From contig NZ_CP089924.1 in the NCBI RefSeq assembly GCF_021284765.1, forward strand, positions 3,366,001 to 3,430,000: DNA of 64,000 nucleotides, written 5' to 3'. Below are positions 30,621 to 38,302 of this stretch, piece by piece. How positions within the stretch are numbered: the first letter of the stretch is position 1; every line of letters starts with the position of its first letter. Position numbers and translations under genes: made by a program. Origin of the DNA: Lysobacter sp. 5GHs7-4 (GTDB lineage: Bacteria; Pseudomonadota; Gammaproteobacteria; Xanthomonadales; Xanthomonadaceae). The notes below the pieces were generated by a model, which saw only the letters and a program-made list of their open reading frames with translations, had not been told where the DNA came from and ran no database searches.

Positions 30621-31250
30621 TCAGTGCCGGTCGCGCCAGTAGTAGACCGCACTGGCCGCGTACTCGCACAGCCAGCACGCCATCAGCGCGGCCACCAGCA
30701 GGCTGGAGATCATCGCCGGCGTCGCCCAGTCCAGGCGCGAGGCCGGGCTGAAACCCAGCGTCACCGCCAGGCCGATCGTGCCGAACATCAGCGCGCCATG
30801 GCCCCAGTCGGCGGCGTGGCGCGCGATCTCGCGGTCGCGCTCGTCCTCTTCCACCGCGCCCTTCCAGCGCGAACGCAACAGCTGCGACAGCACCGCCCAG
30901 GCGATCAGCAGCAGCACCAGCTTGCGCCCGACCGCGCCGGCCTCGGGATTGCGCCAGACCTCGGCGCCCTGGAACACCTGCACCTTGGCCAGGTAATACG
31001 CCACCGCGACCGCCATGAAGCCCAGCCCGATCCAGGCCCGCCACTCGCCCAGCGCGGCGCGGCCCTCGAACTCGGAACGCGGCACCCGCTGCAGCGTCCA
31101 CAGCGACACCCAGGCGGTGGTGACCAGCAGGGCCACACCGACCTTGCCGCCGTCGAACCCCAGCAGCGCCGACGGGCTGGCGATCAGCAGCCACAACGAC
31201 AGTCCCGCCACCGCCAGCAAACCGGCCAAGCCCCAACCTCGCGTCATCAT
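30621..31250 (-). CDS. Uncharacterised multi-pass membrane protein of an XRE operon
   Basis: This 209-aa protein has about five or six hydrophobic segments (GLAGLLAVAGLSLWLLIAS, GVALLVTTAWVSLWTL, WIGLGFMAVAVAYYLA, LVLLLIAWAVLSQLL, ALMFGTIGLAVTLGF, MISSLLVAALMACWLC). A charged loop, RWKGAVEEDERDREIARHAAD, lies between helices 4 and 5. No family was firmly recognised; it resembles DUF2178/DUF3796-type membrane proteins paired with small XRE regulators. The ATG at 31250 follows GGGGAAG; a TTG at 31271 is less likely. It is the first gene of the operon. Confidence 0.75.
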   Translation of the reverse strand: MMTRGWGLAGLLAVAGLSLWLLIASPSALLGFDGGKVGVALLVTTAWVSLWTLQRVPRSEFEGRAALGEWRAWIGLGFMAVAVAYYLAKVQVFQGAEVWRNPEAGAVGRKLVLLLIAWAVLSQLLRSRWKGAVEEDERDREIARHAADWGHGALMFGTIGLAVTLGFSPASRLDWATPAMISSLLVAALMACWLCEYAASAVYYWRDRH

Positions 31251-31283
31251 GGTGTCTTCCCCGCCAGACAATATGTACGCTGC

Positions 31284-31311
31284 ACGTTACATTGCGATTC
31301 GGGCATGTCAA
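31284..31311 (-). promoter_or_regulatory. Candidate sigma-70 promoter of the XRE operon
   Basis: Minus strand: a consensus -35 TTGACA (31311-31306), a 16-nt spacer, and a weak -10 TAACGT (31289-31284), about 34 nt before the ATG at 31250. The dyad ATGTAACGTG...CGTACAT overlaps the -10 and could be an autoregulatory operator. This is the most AT-rich stretch of the divergent gap. Confidence 0.35.
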
Positions 31312-31383
31312 GTATTTTTTACATGACTTGGATTCCCCACCCGCCGGTACCATGTCCGGCTGATCGTTTACGCAGGACCGCCC

Positions 31384-32256
31384 ATGCCCGCTTCCGCCCC
31401 GCAGCCGCACGTCTTCGACGCCACCACCGACCGTTTCGAGACCGAGGTGCTGCAGCGCTCGCTGCAGACGCCGATGCTGATCGACTTCTGGGCCGAGTGG
31501 TGCGAGCCCTGCAAGACCCTGGGCCCAGTACTGGAAAAGCTGGCCGCCGAGTACAACGGCGCCTTCGTGCTGGCCAAGGTCGACGTGGAGGCCGAGCAGC
31601 AACTGGCCGGCATGTTCCAGATCCGTTCGATCCCCACCGTCTACCTGGTCAAGGACGGGCAGATCGTGGACGGCTTCCCGGGTGCGCTGCCGGAAGGCCA
31701 GTTGCGCGAATTCCTCAGCCACCACGGCATCCAACCGGCCGCCGCCGCGGAAGAGCCCGCGACCGAAGAGGCCGCGCCCGCGCTGGACCCGCACGCCGAA
31801 GTGCTGCGCCTGCGCGCCGAAGTCGCCGCCGAGCCCGAACAGGACGAGCGCAAGCTGGAACTCGCGCTGGCCCTGCTTCGCACCGGCGCCGCGCACGAAG
31901 CCGAACAACTGCTGGACGCGCTGCCCGCCAACCTGGCCACCGACGACCGCACCCTGCGCGCCCGCGCGCGCCTGGGCTTCGCCGCCCTGCTCAAGGACGC
32001 GCCCGCACCGGAAGTGCTGAGCGCGGCGATCGCCGCCGACGAGGGCGATCTGCGCGCACGCCACCTGCTGGGCGCGCACCGCCTGGTCGCCGGCGATTCG
32101 GAGGCCGCACTGGAGCAGTTCATCGAAATGCTACGCCGCGACCGCGCTTACCAGGACGGCCTGCCGCGCAAGACCCTGATCGACGCCTTCCGCGTGGTCG
32201 AGGACGAGGACCTGGTCGGCCGTTACCGCCGCAAGATGTCGTCGCTGCTGTTCTAA
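31384..32256 (+). CDS. cnoX: Thioredoxin-TPR co-chaperone (CnoX/YbbN type)
   Basis: The 290-aa product has an N-terminal thioredoxin domain (about 10-112) with the active site WAEWCEPCK (CEPC at 40-43) and the cis-Pro in IRSIPTVYL (P84). It is followed by a TPR-like helical region (about 135-290). This is the layout of CnoX/YbbN, a chaperedoxin that protects substrates and hands them to GroEL. E. coli CnoX has SxxC and lacks oxidoreductase activity; the intact CxxC here suggests a redox-active version. The length agrees with the family (about 285 aa). Confidence 0.9.
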   Translation: MPASAPQPHVFDATTDRFETEVLQRSLQTPMLIDFWAEWCEPCKTLGPVLEKLAAEYNGAFVLAKVDVEAEQQLAGMFQIRSIPTVYLVKDGQIVDGFPGALPEGQLREFLSHHGIQPAAAAEEPATEEAAPALDPHAEVLRLRAEVAAEPEQDERKLELALALLRTGAAHEAEQLLDALPANLATDDRTLRARARLGFAALLKDAPAPEVLSAAIAADEGDLRARHLLGAHRLVAGDSEAALEQFIEMLRRDRAYQDGLPRKTLIDAFRVVEDEDLVGRYRRKMSSLLF

Positions 32257-32307
32257 GCCCATCGCAAGGCACGGCGGCGGGCATGCACGCGCTCGCCGCC
32301 CTTGACT

Positions 32308-32321
32308 ATACGCATGCGTAT
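32308..32321. promoter_or_regulatory. Perfect 14-bp palindrome before the DUF4442 gene
   Basis: ATACGCATGCGTAT is fully symmetric and lies 35 nt before the ATG at 32356. It partly overlaps a -35-like TTGACT. It has the size and position of an operator for a dimeric regulator. Confidence 0.35.
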
Positions 32322-32355
32322 GGCAGGCTGAGCACCCCGCCCGCCGCGATCGCGC

Positions 32356-32808
32356 ATGAAAGCCAGCACCCTCCAACTCGGCCTCAACCTGTGGCCGCCG
32401 TTCCTGTTCAGCGGCATCCGGGTGCGCGAGATCGCGCCCGACTACCGCCATGCCCGGGTCGAGCTGCGCATGCGCCCGTGGAACCGCAACTACGTCGGCA
32501 CCCACTTCGGCGGCAGCCTGTTCTCGATGACCGATCCGTTCTGGATGCTGCTCACGCTCAACGCGTTGGGGCGCGATTACATCGTCTGGGACAAGGCCGG
32601 CACGATCGAGTTCGTCAAGCCCGGACGCGGCACGGTGCACGCGCGCTTCGCGCTGGACGAGCAGGTGCTGGCGCAATTGCGCGCGGCCACCGCCGGCGGC
32701 GACAAGACCCTGCACTGGTTCGACACCGACGTGACCGATGCCGCCGGCGATGTGGTCGCACGCGTGCGCAAGCAGCTGTATGTGCGCCGCAAGCCCGGCC
32801 GCGACTGA
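32356..32808 (+). CDS. DUF4442 hotdog-fold (thioesterase-like) protein
   Basis: This 150-aa protein matches the DUF4442 family, a hotdog-fold group related to the YiiD/PaaI thioesterases. Recognisable parts are NLWPPFLFSGIRVREIAPDYRHARVEL, the NRNYVGTHFGGSLFSMTDPFW helix segment, which occupies the catalytic region of hotdog enzymes, and DKAGTIEFVKPGRGTVHARF. The substrate is unknown; acyl-CoA or acyl-ACP is likely by family. It is followed by a perfect 12-bp hairpin. Confidence 0.87.
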   Translation: MKASTLQLGLNLWPPFLFSGIRVREIAPDYRHARVELRMRPWNRNYVGTHFGGSLFSMTDPFWMLLTLNALGRDYIVWDKAGTIEFVKPGRGTVHARFALDEQVLAQLRAATAGGDKTLHWFDTDVTDAAGDVVARVRKQLYVRRKPGRD

Positions 32809-32809
32809 C

Positions 32810-32852
32810 GTCTTCACATCGCGCGCGGCGGCGATCACGTCGATGTGAAGAC
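32810..32852. terminator. Possible terminator hairpin after the DUF4442 gene
   Basis: GTCTTCACATCG (32810-32821) and CGATGTGAAGAC (32841-32852) are perfect inverted repeats, with a 19-nt loop, beginning right after the stop codon. No U-tract follows, so it may instead protect the mRNA 3' end or bind a regulator. Confidence 0.5.
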
Positions 32853-33072
32853 CGGCAACGGTCGGTTTATGACGCAACGCGGCCAATTACGACACACTTT
32901 CGACACGGTGCAGGCACACGACCCGATCGCGCCTGTCGCCTTGCGCCTGCAACGAGGCACAATAGGCGTGCGCGACAATGGATGGCGCGTCTTCACGCAG
33001 TTTGCGTGATGTAAGTGTGGCAAGTCCCGGCACGCATCGGCGTATGCTGGGCACTCGCGACAGGGGGCCGCG

Positions 33073-35088
33073 ATGTCCAGGACTACACAAAATCCGCACG
33101 AGAACACAGCGCCTCTGCCGGAGATCGCCGGCTATCGCCTGCGCCGCGTGATCAACCACGGCGGCATGTCGACCGTGTACCTGGGCGAGCAGATCGCGCT
33201 GGCGCGCGAAGTCGCGATCAAGGTCATGCTGCCGCTGGCGCTGTCGGACGAAGTCAGCCGCCGCCGTTTCGAAAACGAAGTGCGCACCATCGCGCGCCTG
33301 GAACACCCCAACGTCGTGGTCATCCACGAAGTCGGCCGCACCCGCGAAGGCCTGCCCTACTACGCCATGCCGTACCTGGCGCGCGGCCACCTCGGCCAGC
33401 GCGATCTGAGCAAGGACGAGCCGCGCGCGATCTCGATCATGGAAACGCTGTTGTCGGCGCTGGACTACGCGCACGCGCGCGGCGTCGTGCATCGCGACGT
33501 CAAGGCCGAGAACGTGCTGTTCGACGATGCCGAACGCCCGCTGCTGGCCGACTTCGGCATCGCCCTGCGCCGCGGCTTCGGCCCGCGCGTGACCGCGGCC
33601 GGACTGGCCGTGGGCAGCACCGCCTATATGGCGCCGGAACAGGCGCGCGGCGAAGACGTGGACGGCCGCGCCGATCTCTACAGCCTGGGCGTGCTGGGCT
33701 GGGAAATGCTGACCGGCCGCCTGCCCTTCGAAGCGGCCGACGCGCTGTCGATGGCGGTGATGCACGCGCAGGATCCGATTCCGAAACTGCCGCAGCACCT
33801 GCGTCATTGGCAGCGCTTCATGAACCGCGCGCTGGCCAAACAACCCGGCCAGCGTTTCCAGGACGCGGCCGAAATGACCGAGGCGCTGGCCGACCTGCAG
33901 CGCAATGGCATGGTGCACAAACTCAAGCGGCTGGTGCCGCGCGCGAGCCGCCTGCGCCAGTGGGCGATGCCGCTGTGGGCCGGCCTGGCCGTGGCCGCGG
34001 TGGCCGTGGTCGCGATCGGCTTCGGCCTCAGCAACGCCCAGGACGACGAATTCTTCCGCGTCGAACGCGCCGCCGCGGCATCCACCGCCGCGCCCGCCGC
34101 CGCGGTCGACGACCCCACCGACGCCATGCTGGCGCCGCTGCCGGAAGCGCCGCTGCAACGCTCGCTGGAAGAAGCGCGGCGCTACATCCGCCAGGGCAAG
34201 CTGACCGCGCCGGCCGACGGCAACGCCTACAACAGCCTGCTGACCGCCTGGCACGCCGACAGCACCAGCCCCGACGTGCGCGCGGGCGTGACCGAACTCA
34301 CCCACGCGCTCGGCGACCAGATCGCCGCCGCAGTGCGCGAGCGCAACGATCAGCGCGTGCGCGAACAGTTGCTCAACGCGACCACCCTGGCGCAGCAGAC
34401 CGGCAGCGCCGACTCGGCCGCGATGGGCGCGTTGCGCGAGCAGGCCGCGACCGCGCTGCAGGCGCGCATCGAACTGGACGCCAAGCGCAACGACCGCGAG
34501 GACGCGCAGCGCTCGGCCGCGCTGGCGGCCGAACTCGGCCTGCCCAAGGCCACCAGCGCGCGCCTGATCGCCCAGGCCCGCGCGATCGGCGGCCTGCGCC
34601 CCGGCGAAACCGTCGCCGTCGGCAGCGTCACCCAGGACAACAGCCGCGTCACCGTGGCGCTGAGCCCGCGCCCGGTCAGCCGCGCCGAGTACGCGCGCTT
34701 CGCCAGCGCCAGCAACCGCAGCCCGGCCCTGTGCCGCGAACGCGCCTCGCTGCTGCGCGTGCTGTCGCCGCGCAACTGGCAATCGCCGGGCTTCACCCAG
34801 GCCGACGGCGAACCGGTGGTCTGCGTATCGCAAGCCGACGCCGAGGCCTACGCGCAGTGGTACAGCCAGCAGACCGGCCGCCACTACCGCCTGCCCAGCG
34901 CCGCCGAAGCCGAGAACCTCAACGACACCCCCGGCCGCGCCCTGTCGATGTGGCTGCGCGACTGCGGCCGCGACTGCCAGCAGCGCAAGGCCAATGGCGC
35001 CTCCTGGCGCAGCAGCCAGACCCAGCGCCCGCTGTCCGCCGCCCGCGGCTACGACGACGTCGGCTTCCGCCTGGTGCGCGAGCGCTGA
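33073..35088 (+). CDS. Transmembrane Ser/Thr protein kinase with C-terminal FGE-like (sulfatase-modifying factor) domain
   Basis: This 671-aa protein has a cytoplasmic Hanks-type kinase (about 20-275): a Gly-rich loop INHGGMSTVYLG, VAIK (K50), HRDVKAEN (140-147, D142), DFG (160-162) and AYMAPEQ (184-190). All key residues are present, so it should be active. A membrane helix lies at about 302-319. The extracytoplasmic part is a helical, Ala-rich stretch (about 350-510) and then an FGE/SUMF1-like domain (about 515-671) with VSRAEYARFA, VVCVSQADAEAYAQWYSQQTGRHYRLPSAAEAE and YDDVGFRLVRE. The FGE catalytic cysteines are missing from the region after NGASWR, so the domain is probably a sensor or binding module. 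It stands alone, preceded by a 264-nt gap. Confidence 0.92.
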   Translation: MSRTTQNPHENTAPLPEIAGYRLRRVINHGGMSTVYLGEQIALAREVAIKVMLPLALSDEVSRRRFENEVRTIARLEHPNVVVIHEVGRTREGLPYYAMPYLARGHLGQRDLSKDEPRAISIMETLLSALDYAHARGVVHRDVKAENVLFDDAERPLLADFGIALRRGFGPRVTAAGLAVGSTAYMAPEQARGEDVDGRADLYSLGVLGWEMLTGRLPFEAADALSMAVMHAQDPIPKLPQHLRHWQRFMNRALAKQPGQRFQDAAEMTEALADLQRNGMVHKLKRLVPRASRLRQWAMPLWAGLAVAAVAVVAIGFGLSNAQDDEFFRVERAAAASTAAPAAAVDDPTDAMLAPLPEAPLQRSLEEARRYIRQGKLTAPADGNAYNSLLTAWHADSTSPDVRAGVTELTHALGDQIAAAVRERNDQRVREQLLNATTLAQQTGSADSAAMGALREQAATALQARIELDAKRNDREDAQRSAALAAELGLPKATSARLIAQARAIGGLRPGETVAVGSVTQDNSRVTVALSPRPVSRAEYARFASASNRSPALCRERASLLRVLSPRNWQSPGFTQADGEPVVCVSQADAEAYAQWYSQQTGRHYRLPSAAEAENLNDTPGRALSMWLRDCGRDCQQRKANGASWRSSQTQRPLSAARGYDDVGFRLVRER

Positions 35089-35140
35089 CGCGCGAACGAA
35101 ACTAGGTACGGCTGCCACCGCACACTACGACCTGCCCGCA

Positions 35141-35263
35141 GGATGCGGTGAGCCAAAGGCGAAGCGCATCGCCGCGCGGCCCCGACGGATGACGAAGGTG
35201 CGGTTTCCACCGCACCCTACAACCCTCCCGTAGGATGCGGTGAGCCGAAGCCGAACCGCATCG
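35141..35263. repeat. Two direct copies of the GGATGCGGTGAGCC repeat
   Basis: Two 31-nt units (35141-35171 and 35233-35263) share GGATGCGGTGAGCC and a CGCATCG end, and each folds into a GATGCG/CGCATC stem. Between them, TGCGGTTTCCACCGCACCCT is a further related half. They lie between the kinase and DUF502 genes. Same family as 5135-5162 and 61927-61946. Confidence 0.8.
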
Positions 35264-35358
35264 CCGCACCCCGTGGCCGCCTGCGTCACCGCACGCCGCC
35301 TGACCGCCGCCATCGTCCCTCCGCCGCCCGGCCCCGCGCTCGCCTACAATCTGGCGCC

Positions 35359-36030
35359 ATGCGCATGTCCAACCTGCAACGCCTGTTCCTCACCGGTCTG
35401 CTGACCCTGCTGCCGATCTGGCTGACCTGGGTCGTGGTCAAGTTCGTCTTCGTGCTGCTGTCCGACACCAGCCGGCCGCTGATCGACCCGCTGCTGGCCA
35501 ACCTGGCCGCGACCAATCCGCAGGCGCTGGGCTGGCTGACCGAGCGCTGGTTCGCCACCGCGCTGGCGCTGGCCGCGACGCTGGGCGTGATCCTGTTGTC
35601 GGGCGTGATGGCGCGGCGCGTGTTCGGCCAGACCTTGCTGCGCGGCTTCGAATCGCTGATCAAGCGCATCCCGCTGGCCAGCACCATCTACTCCAGCGCG
35701 CGGCAGTTGCTCGACATCCTGCAGACCAAGCCCGACGGCACCCAGCGCGTGGTCCTGATCGACTTCCCGCACACCGAGATGAAGTCGATCGGCTTCGTCA
35801 CCCGCGTGCTCAAGGAACAGGGCACGGGCCGCGAACTGGCGGCGGTGTACGTGCCGACCACGCCCAACCCGACCTCGGGCTATCTGGAAATCGTGCCGGT
35901 GGAGAAGATCACGCCCACCGACTGGAGCGTCGATCAGGCGATGAGCTTCATCATCTCCGGCGGCGCGGTATCGCCCGAGACGATTCCCTTCTCCGTTCCC
36001 GTCGTCAACGACACCCAGCCCGCGAACTGA
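35359..36030 (+). CDS. DUF502 membrane protein
   Basis: This 223-aa protein has two N-terminal membrane helices (LFLTGLLTLLPIWLTWVVVKFVF and ALALAATLGVILLSGVMA). Between and after them come the family motifs RLPLIDPLL-like PLIDPLLANL, a GFESLIKRIPLASTIYSSARQLLDIL segment, VLIDFPHTEMKSIGFVTR, and VYVPTTPNPTSGYLEIVP. DUF502 proteins are widespread in bacteria and plants (COV1-like); their biochemical function is unsettled. It heads an operon: the next gene starts 4 nt after its stop. Confidence 0.9.
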   Translation: MRMSNLQRLFLTGLLTLLPIWLTWVVVKFVFVLLSDTSRPLIDPLLANLAATNPQALGWLTERWFATALALAATLGVILLSGVMARRVFGQTLLRGFESLIKRIPLASTIYSSARQLLDILQTKPDGTQRVVLIDFPHTEMKSIGFVTRVLKEQGTGRELAAVYVPTTPNPTSGYLEIVPVEKITPTDWSVDQAMSFIISGGAVSPETIPFSVPVVNDTQPAN

Positions 36031-36034
36031 CCTC

Positions 36035-37243
36035 ATGACCCTGCACGGACGCACGCCCGCTTCGCTGTTTCGCCGCATCGCCCTGGCGCTGTTCGCCGCG
36101 GCTTTGACCCTGCCCGCCGCCGCGACCGAATCGGTCGCGCTGCTGCCGCAGACGATCAAGCTCGACGACGGCCGCAGCTTCAAGCTCACCCTGCCGGCCA
36201 ATCTCGAAGTCGTGCCGGTGGCGCAGGGCTACAAGCGCATCCGCTTCTTCGCACGCAGCCCCGACGGCCGCATCTTCCTCACCGACATGCGCGATCTCAG
36301 CGACAATCGCAAAGGCCGTGTGCTGATCCTGGACGGCTGGGACGAGAAGAAGGCCAAATTCGCGCGCATCACGCCCTACCTGACCGACCAGCGCAATCCC
36401 AACAACCTCGCCTTCTACACCGACAAGCAGGGCCAGCAGTGGCTGTACCTGGCGCTGACCGACAAGCTGGTGCGCTACCGCTACCGCGCCGGCGACCTCG
36501 CGCCCAGCTCGCCGCCGCAGACGCTGGCGACCTACCCGGACTACGGCCTGAGCTACAAGTACGGCGGCTGGCACCTGACCCGCACGGTCGCGTTCGCCAA
36601 CAACGGCAAGATGTACGTGTCCGTCGGCAGCAGCTGCAACGCCTGCATCGAGAAGGAGCCGGTGCGCGCGACGGTGATGGAATACAACCCCGATGGCAGC
36701 GGCGCGCGCGTGTACGCGCGCGGCCTGCGCAACGCGGTCGGCCTGATCGCCCATGACGACCGATTGATCGCGACCAACCAGGGTTCCGATCACCTGGGCC
36801 TGGACAAGCCCGACGAGACCTTCTTCAAACTCACCGACGGCGCCGACTACGGCTGGCCGCACTGCTACCACAGCCGCGGCAAGGTCTACGCCGATCCGAA
36901 GTTCCCGCGTCCGGCCGGCTGCGCCAAGGTGCCGCGCCCGTTCGGCTGGTTCCCCGCGCATGCCTCGGCCTTGGGCGTGGACTGGTTCCCGGCCGGCGAC
37001 GCCATCCTGTCCGGCCAATACGTGGTCGCCCTGCACGGTTCGACCAACGCCAAGATCGGCCACGGCTACAAGCTGGTGCGCGTCAACGCCGACGGCAGCA
37101 ACGGCGGCGACCTGATCACCGGTTTCCTCGACGGCGGCAAGGTCAACGGACGGCCCTGCGGCGTGCTGCGCATGGGCCGCGACGCGTTCCTGTTCACCGA
37201 CGACAAGTACGGCGTCATCTACTACGTGAGACCGAAACGATGA
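36035..37243 (+). CDS. Exported PQQ-type glucose/sorbosone dehydrogenase-like protein
   Basis: The 402-aa product has a signal peptide (about 1-30, ending LPAAAT) and a six-bladed beta-propeller of the soluble glucose/sorbosone dehydrogenase family. Markers are FARSPDGRIFLTDM, DQRNPNNLAFY, HLTRTVAFANNGKMYVSVGSSCNAC, GLRNAVGLIA, and DGADYGWPHCYH. Members oxidise aldose sugars in the periplasm with PQQ; no pqq synthesis gene is in the window. The SCNAC cysteine pair and KMYVSVGSS are typical of the sorbosone subgroup. It starts 4 nt after the DUF502 gene and overlaps yhhQ by 4 nt. Confidence 0.87.
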   Translation: MTLHGRTPASLFRRIALALFAAALTLPAAATESVALLPQTIKLDDGRSFKLTLPANLEVVPVAQGYKRIRFFARSPDGRIFLTDMRDLSDNRKGRVLILDGWDEKKAKFARITPYLTDQRNPNNLAFYTDKQGQQWLYLALTDKLVRYRYRAGDLAPSSPPQTLATYPDYGLSYKYGGWHLTRTVAFANNGKMYVSVGSSCNACIEKEPVRATVMEYNPDGSGARVYARGLRNAVGLIAHDDRLIATNQGSDHLGLDKPDETFFKLTDGADYGWPHCYHSRGKVYADPKFPRPAGCAKVPRPFGWFPAHASALGVDWFPAGDAILSGQYVVALHGSTNAKIGHGYKLVRVNADGSNGGDLITGFLDGGKVNGRPCGVLRMGRDAFLFTDDKYGVIYYVRPKR

Positions 37244-38031
37244 CCACCGCTCCGGCCGGCATCATCACCAAGACGCTGGAAGATCGCGCGCTGCGCTTGT
37301 TCATCGTCTTGTCGGCGTTCTTCTGCGTGAACGCCGTGCTGGCCGAGTTCATCGGGGTCAAGATCTTCGCGCTGGAGGACACGCTCGGCATCGCGCCGCT
37401 GCAGTGGAACCTGTTCGGCCAGAGCGGCTCGCTGAGCTTCACCGCCGGCACCTTGCTGTGGCCGGTGGTGTTCCTGATGACCGACGTCATCAACGAGTTC
37501 TTCGGTCGCCGCGGCGTGCGCACCATCTCCTGGCTGGCCGCGCTGCTGATCGTGTACGGCTTCGTGTTCGCGTTCGCGGCGATCTCGCTGGCGCCGGCGG
37601 GCTGGTGGGTGAAGGCCGCCGAATCGCAGGGCGTGGCCGATTACCAGGCGGCGTTCGCAGCGGTGTTCGGCCAGGGCCTGTGGACCATCGCCGGTTCGCT
37701 GGTGGCCTTCATGCTGGGCCAGCTGATCGACGTGGCGGTGTTCCACCGCATCCGCAACGCCACCGGCGAGAAGCACATCTGGCTGCGCGCGACCGGCTCC
37801 ACCGCGGTGTCGCAGCTGGTGGACAGCTTCGTGGTGCTGTACATCGCCTTCGTGCTGGGGCCGCAGCAGTGGCCGACCTCGCTGTTCCTGGCGGTCAGCA
37901 CGGTCAACTACGCCTACAAGATGCTGGCCGCGATCGCGATGATTCCGCTGATCTACCTGGTGCGCGCGGCGATCGTGCGCTATCTGGGCGCGGCGCGCGC
38001 GCAGCAGTTGCGGGATGAAGCGGCGGGGTGA
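37240..38031 (+). CDS. yhhQ: Queuosine precursor transporter (YhhQ/VUT family)
   Basis: This 263-aa membrane protein has about six helices and the VUT family signature: FCVNAVLAEFIGVKIF near the N-terminus, the FLMTDVINEFFGRRGVR motif, LGQLIDVAVFHRIR, and a late STVNYAYKMLAAIAMIPLIY. YhhQ imports 7-cyano-7-deazaguanine or 7-aminomethyl-deazaguanine for the queuosine modification of tRNA. Members of this family are easily recognised by the DxxNE motif. The ATGA overlap with the sugar dehydrogenase gene implies coupled translation, although the functions seem unrelated. Confidence 0.94.
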   Translation: MTTAPAGIITKTLEDRALRLFIVLSAFFCVNAVLAEFIGVKIFALEDTLGIAPLQWNLFGQSGSLSFTAGTLLWPVVFLMTDVINEFFGRRGVRTISWLAALLIVYGFVFAFAAISLAPAGWWVKAAESQGVADYQAAFAAVFGQGLWTIAGSLVAFMLGQLIDVAVFHRIRNATGEKHIWLRATGSTAVSQLVDSFVVLYIAFVLGPQQWPTSLFLAVSTVNYAYKMLAAIAMIPLIYLVRAAIVRYLGAARAQQLRDEAAG

Positions 38032-38140
38032 GGGGCAGCGCTTGCGAGCCACTGGCTCGCGCTGCACCGAACGCCCGACCGCTATGCGGTCGGGCCGGGG
38101 CGCCGGTTGAAGTCGGCGGTGATGACGCCAGCTGTTAGCC

Positions 38141-38180
38141 GCTCACCCCCGCTTGCGGGAGAGGCGTTGGCGTGAGGGGA
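38141..38180. repeat. CTCACCCCCGCTTGCGGGAGAGG repeat unit
   Basis: CTCACCCCCGC-TT-GCGGGAGAG with a trailing GGCGTGAGGGGA. It is one more copy of the family at 8721-8823 and 14632-14748, lying in the yhhQ to DUF885 gap. The gap (38032-38302) holds no gene. Confidence 0.65.
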
Positions 38181-38302
38181 TGAGCGCGCAGCGCGAATGC
38201 TCTCGATCTGTAGCGCAAGCCCCACCATCCGTGACTTCCGACCGGGGCGGCCGCCCGGGCGCTCGGCCATGCTGGGGGACTCATCGCTTCGGGGAACCCG
38301 TA

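Noticed and set aside
32887..35118. 743-codon minus-strand frame over the kinase gene
   Set aside because: Shadow of a clear Hanks kinase.
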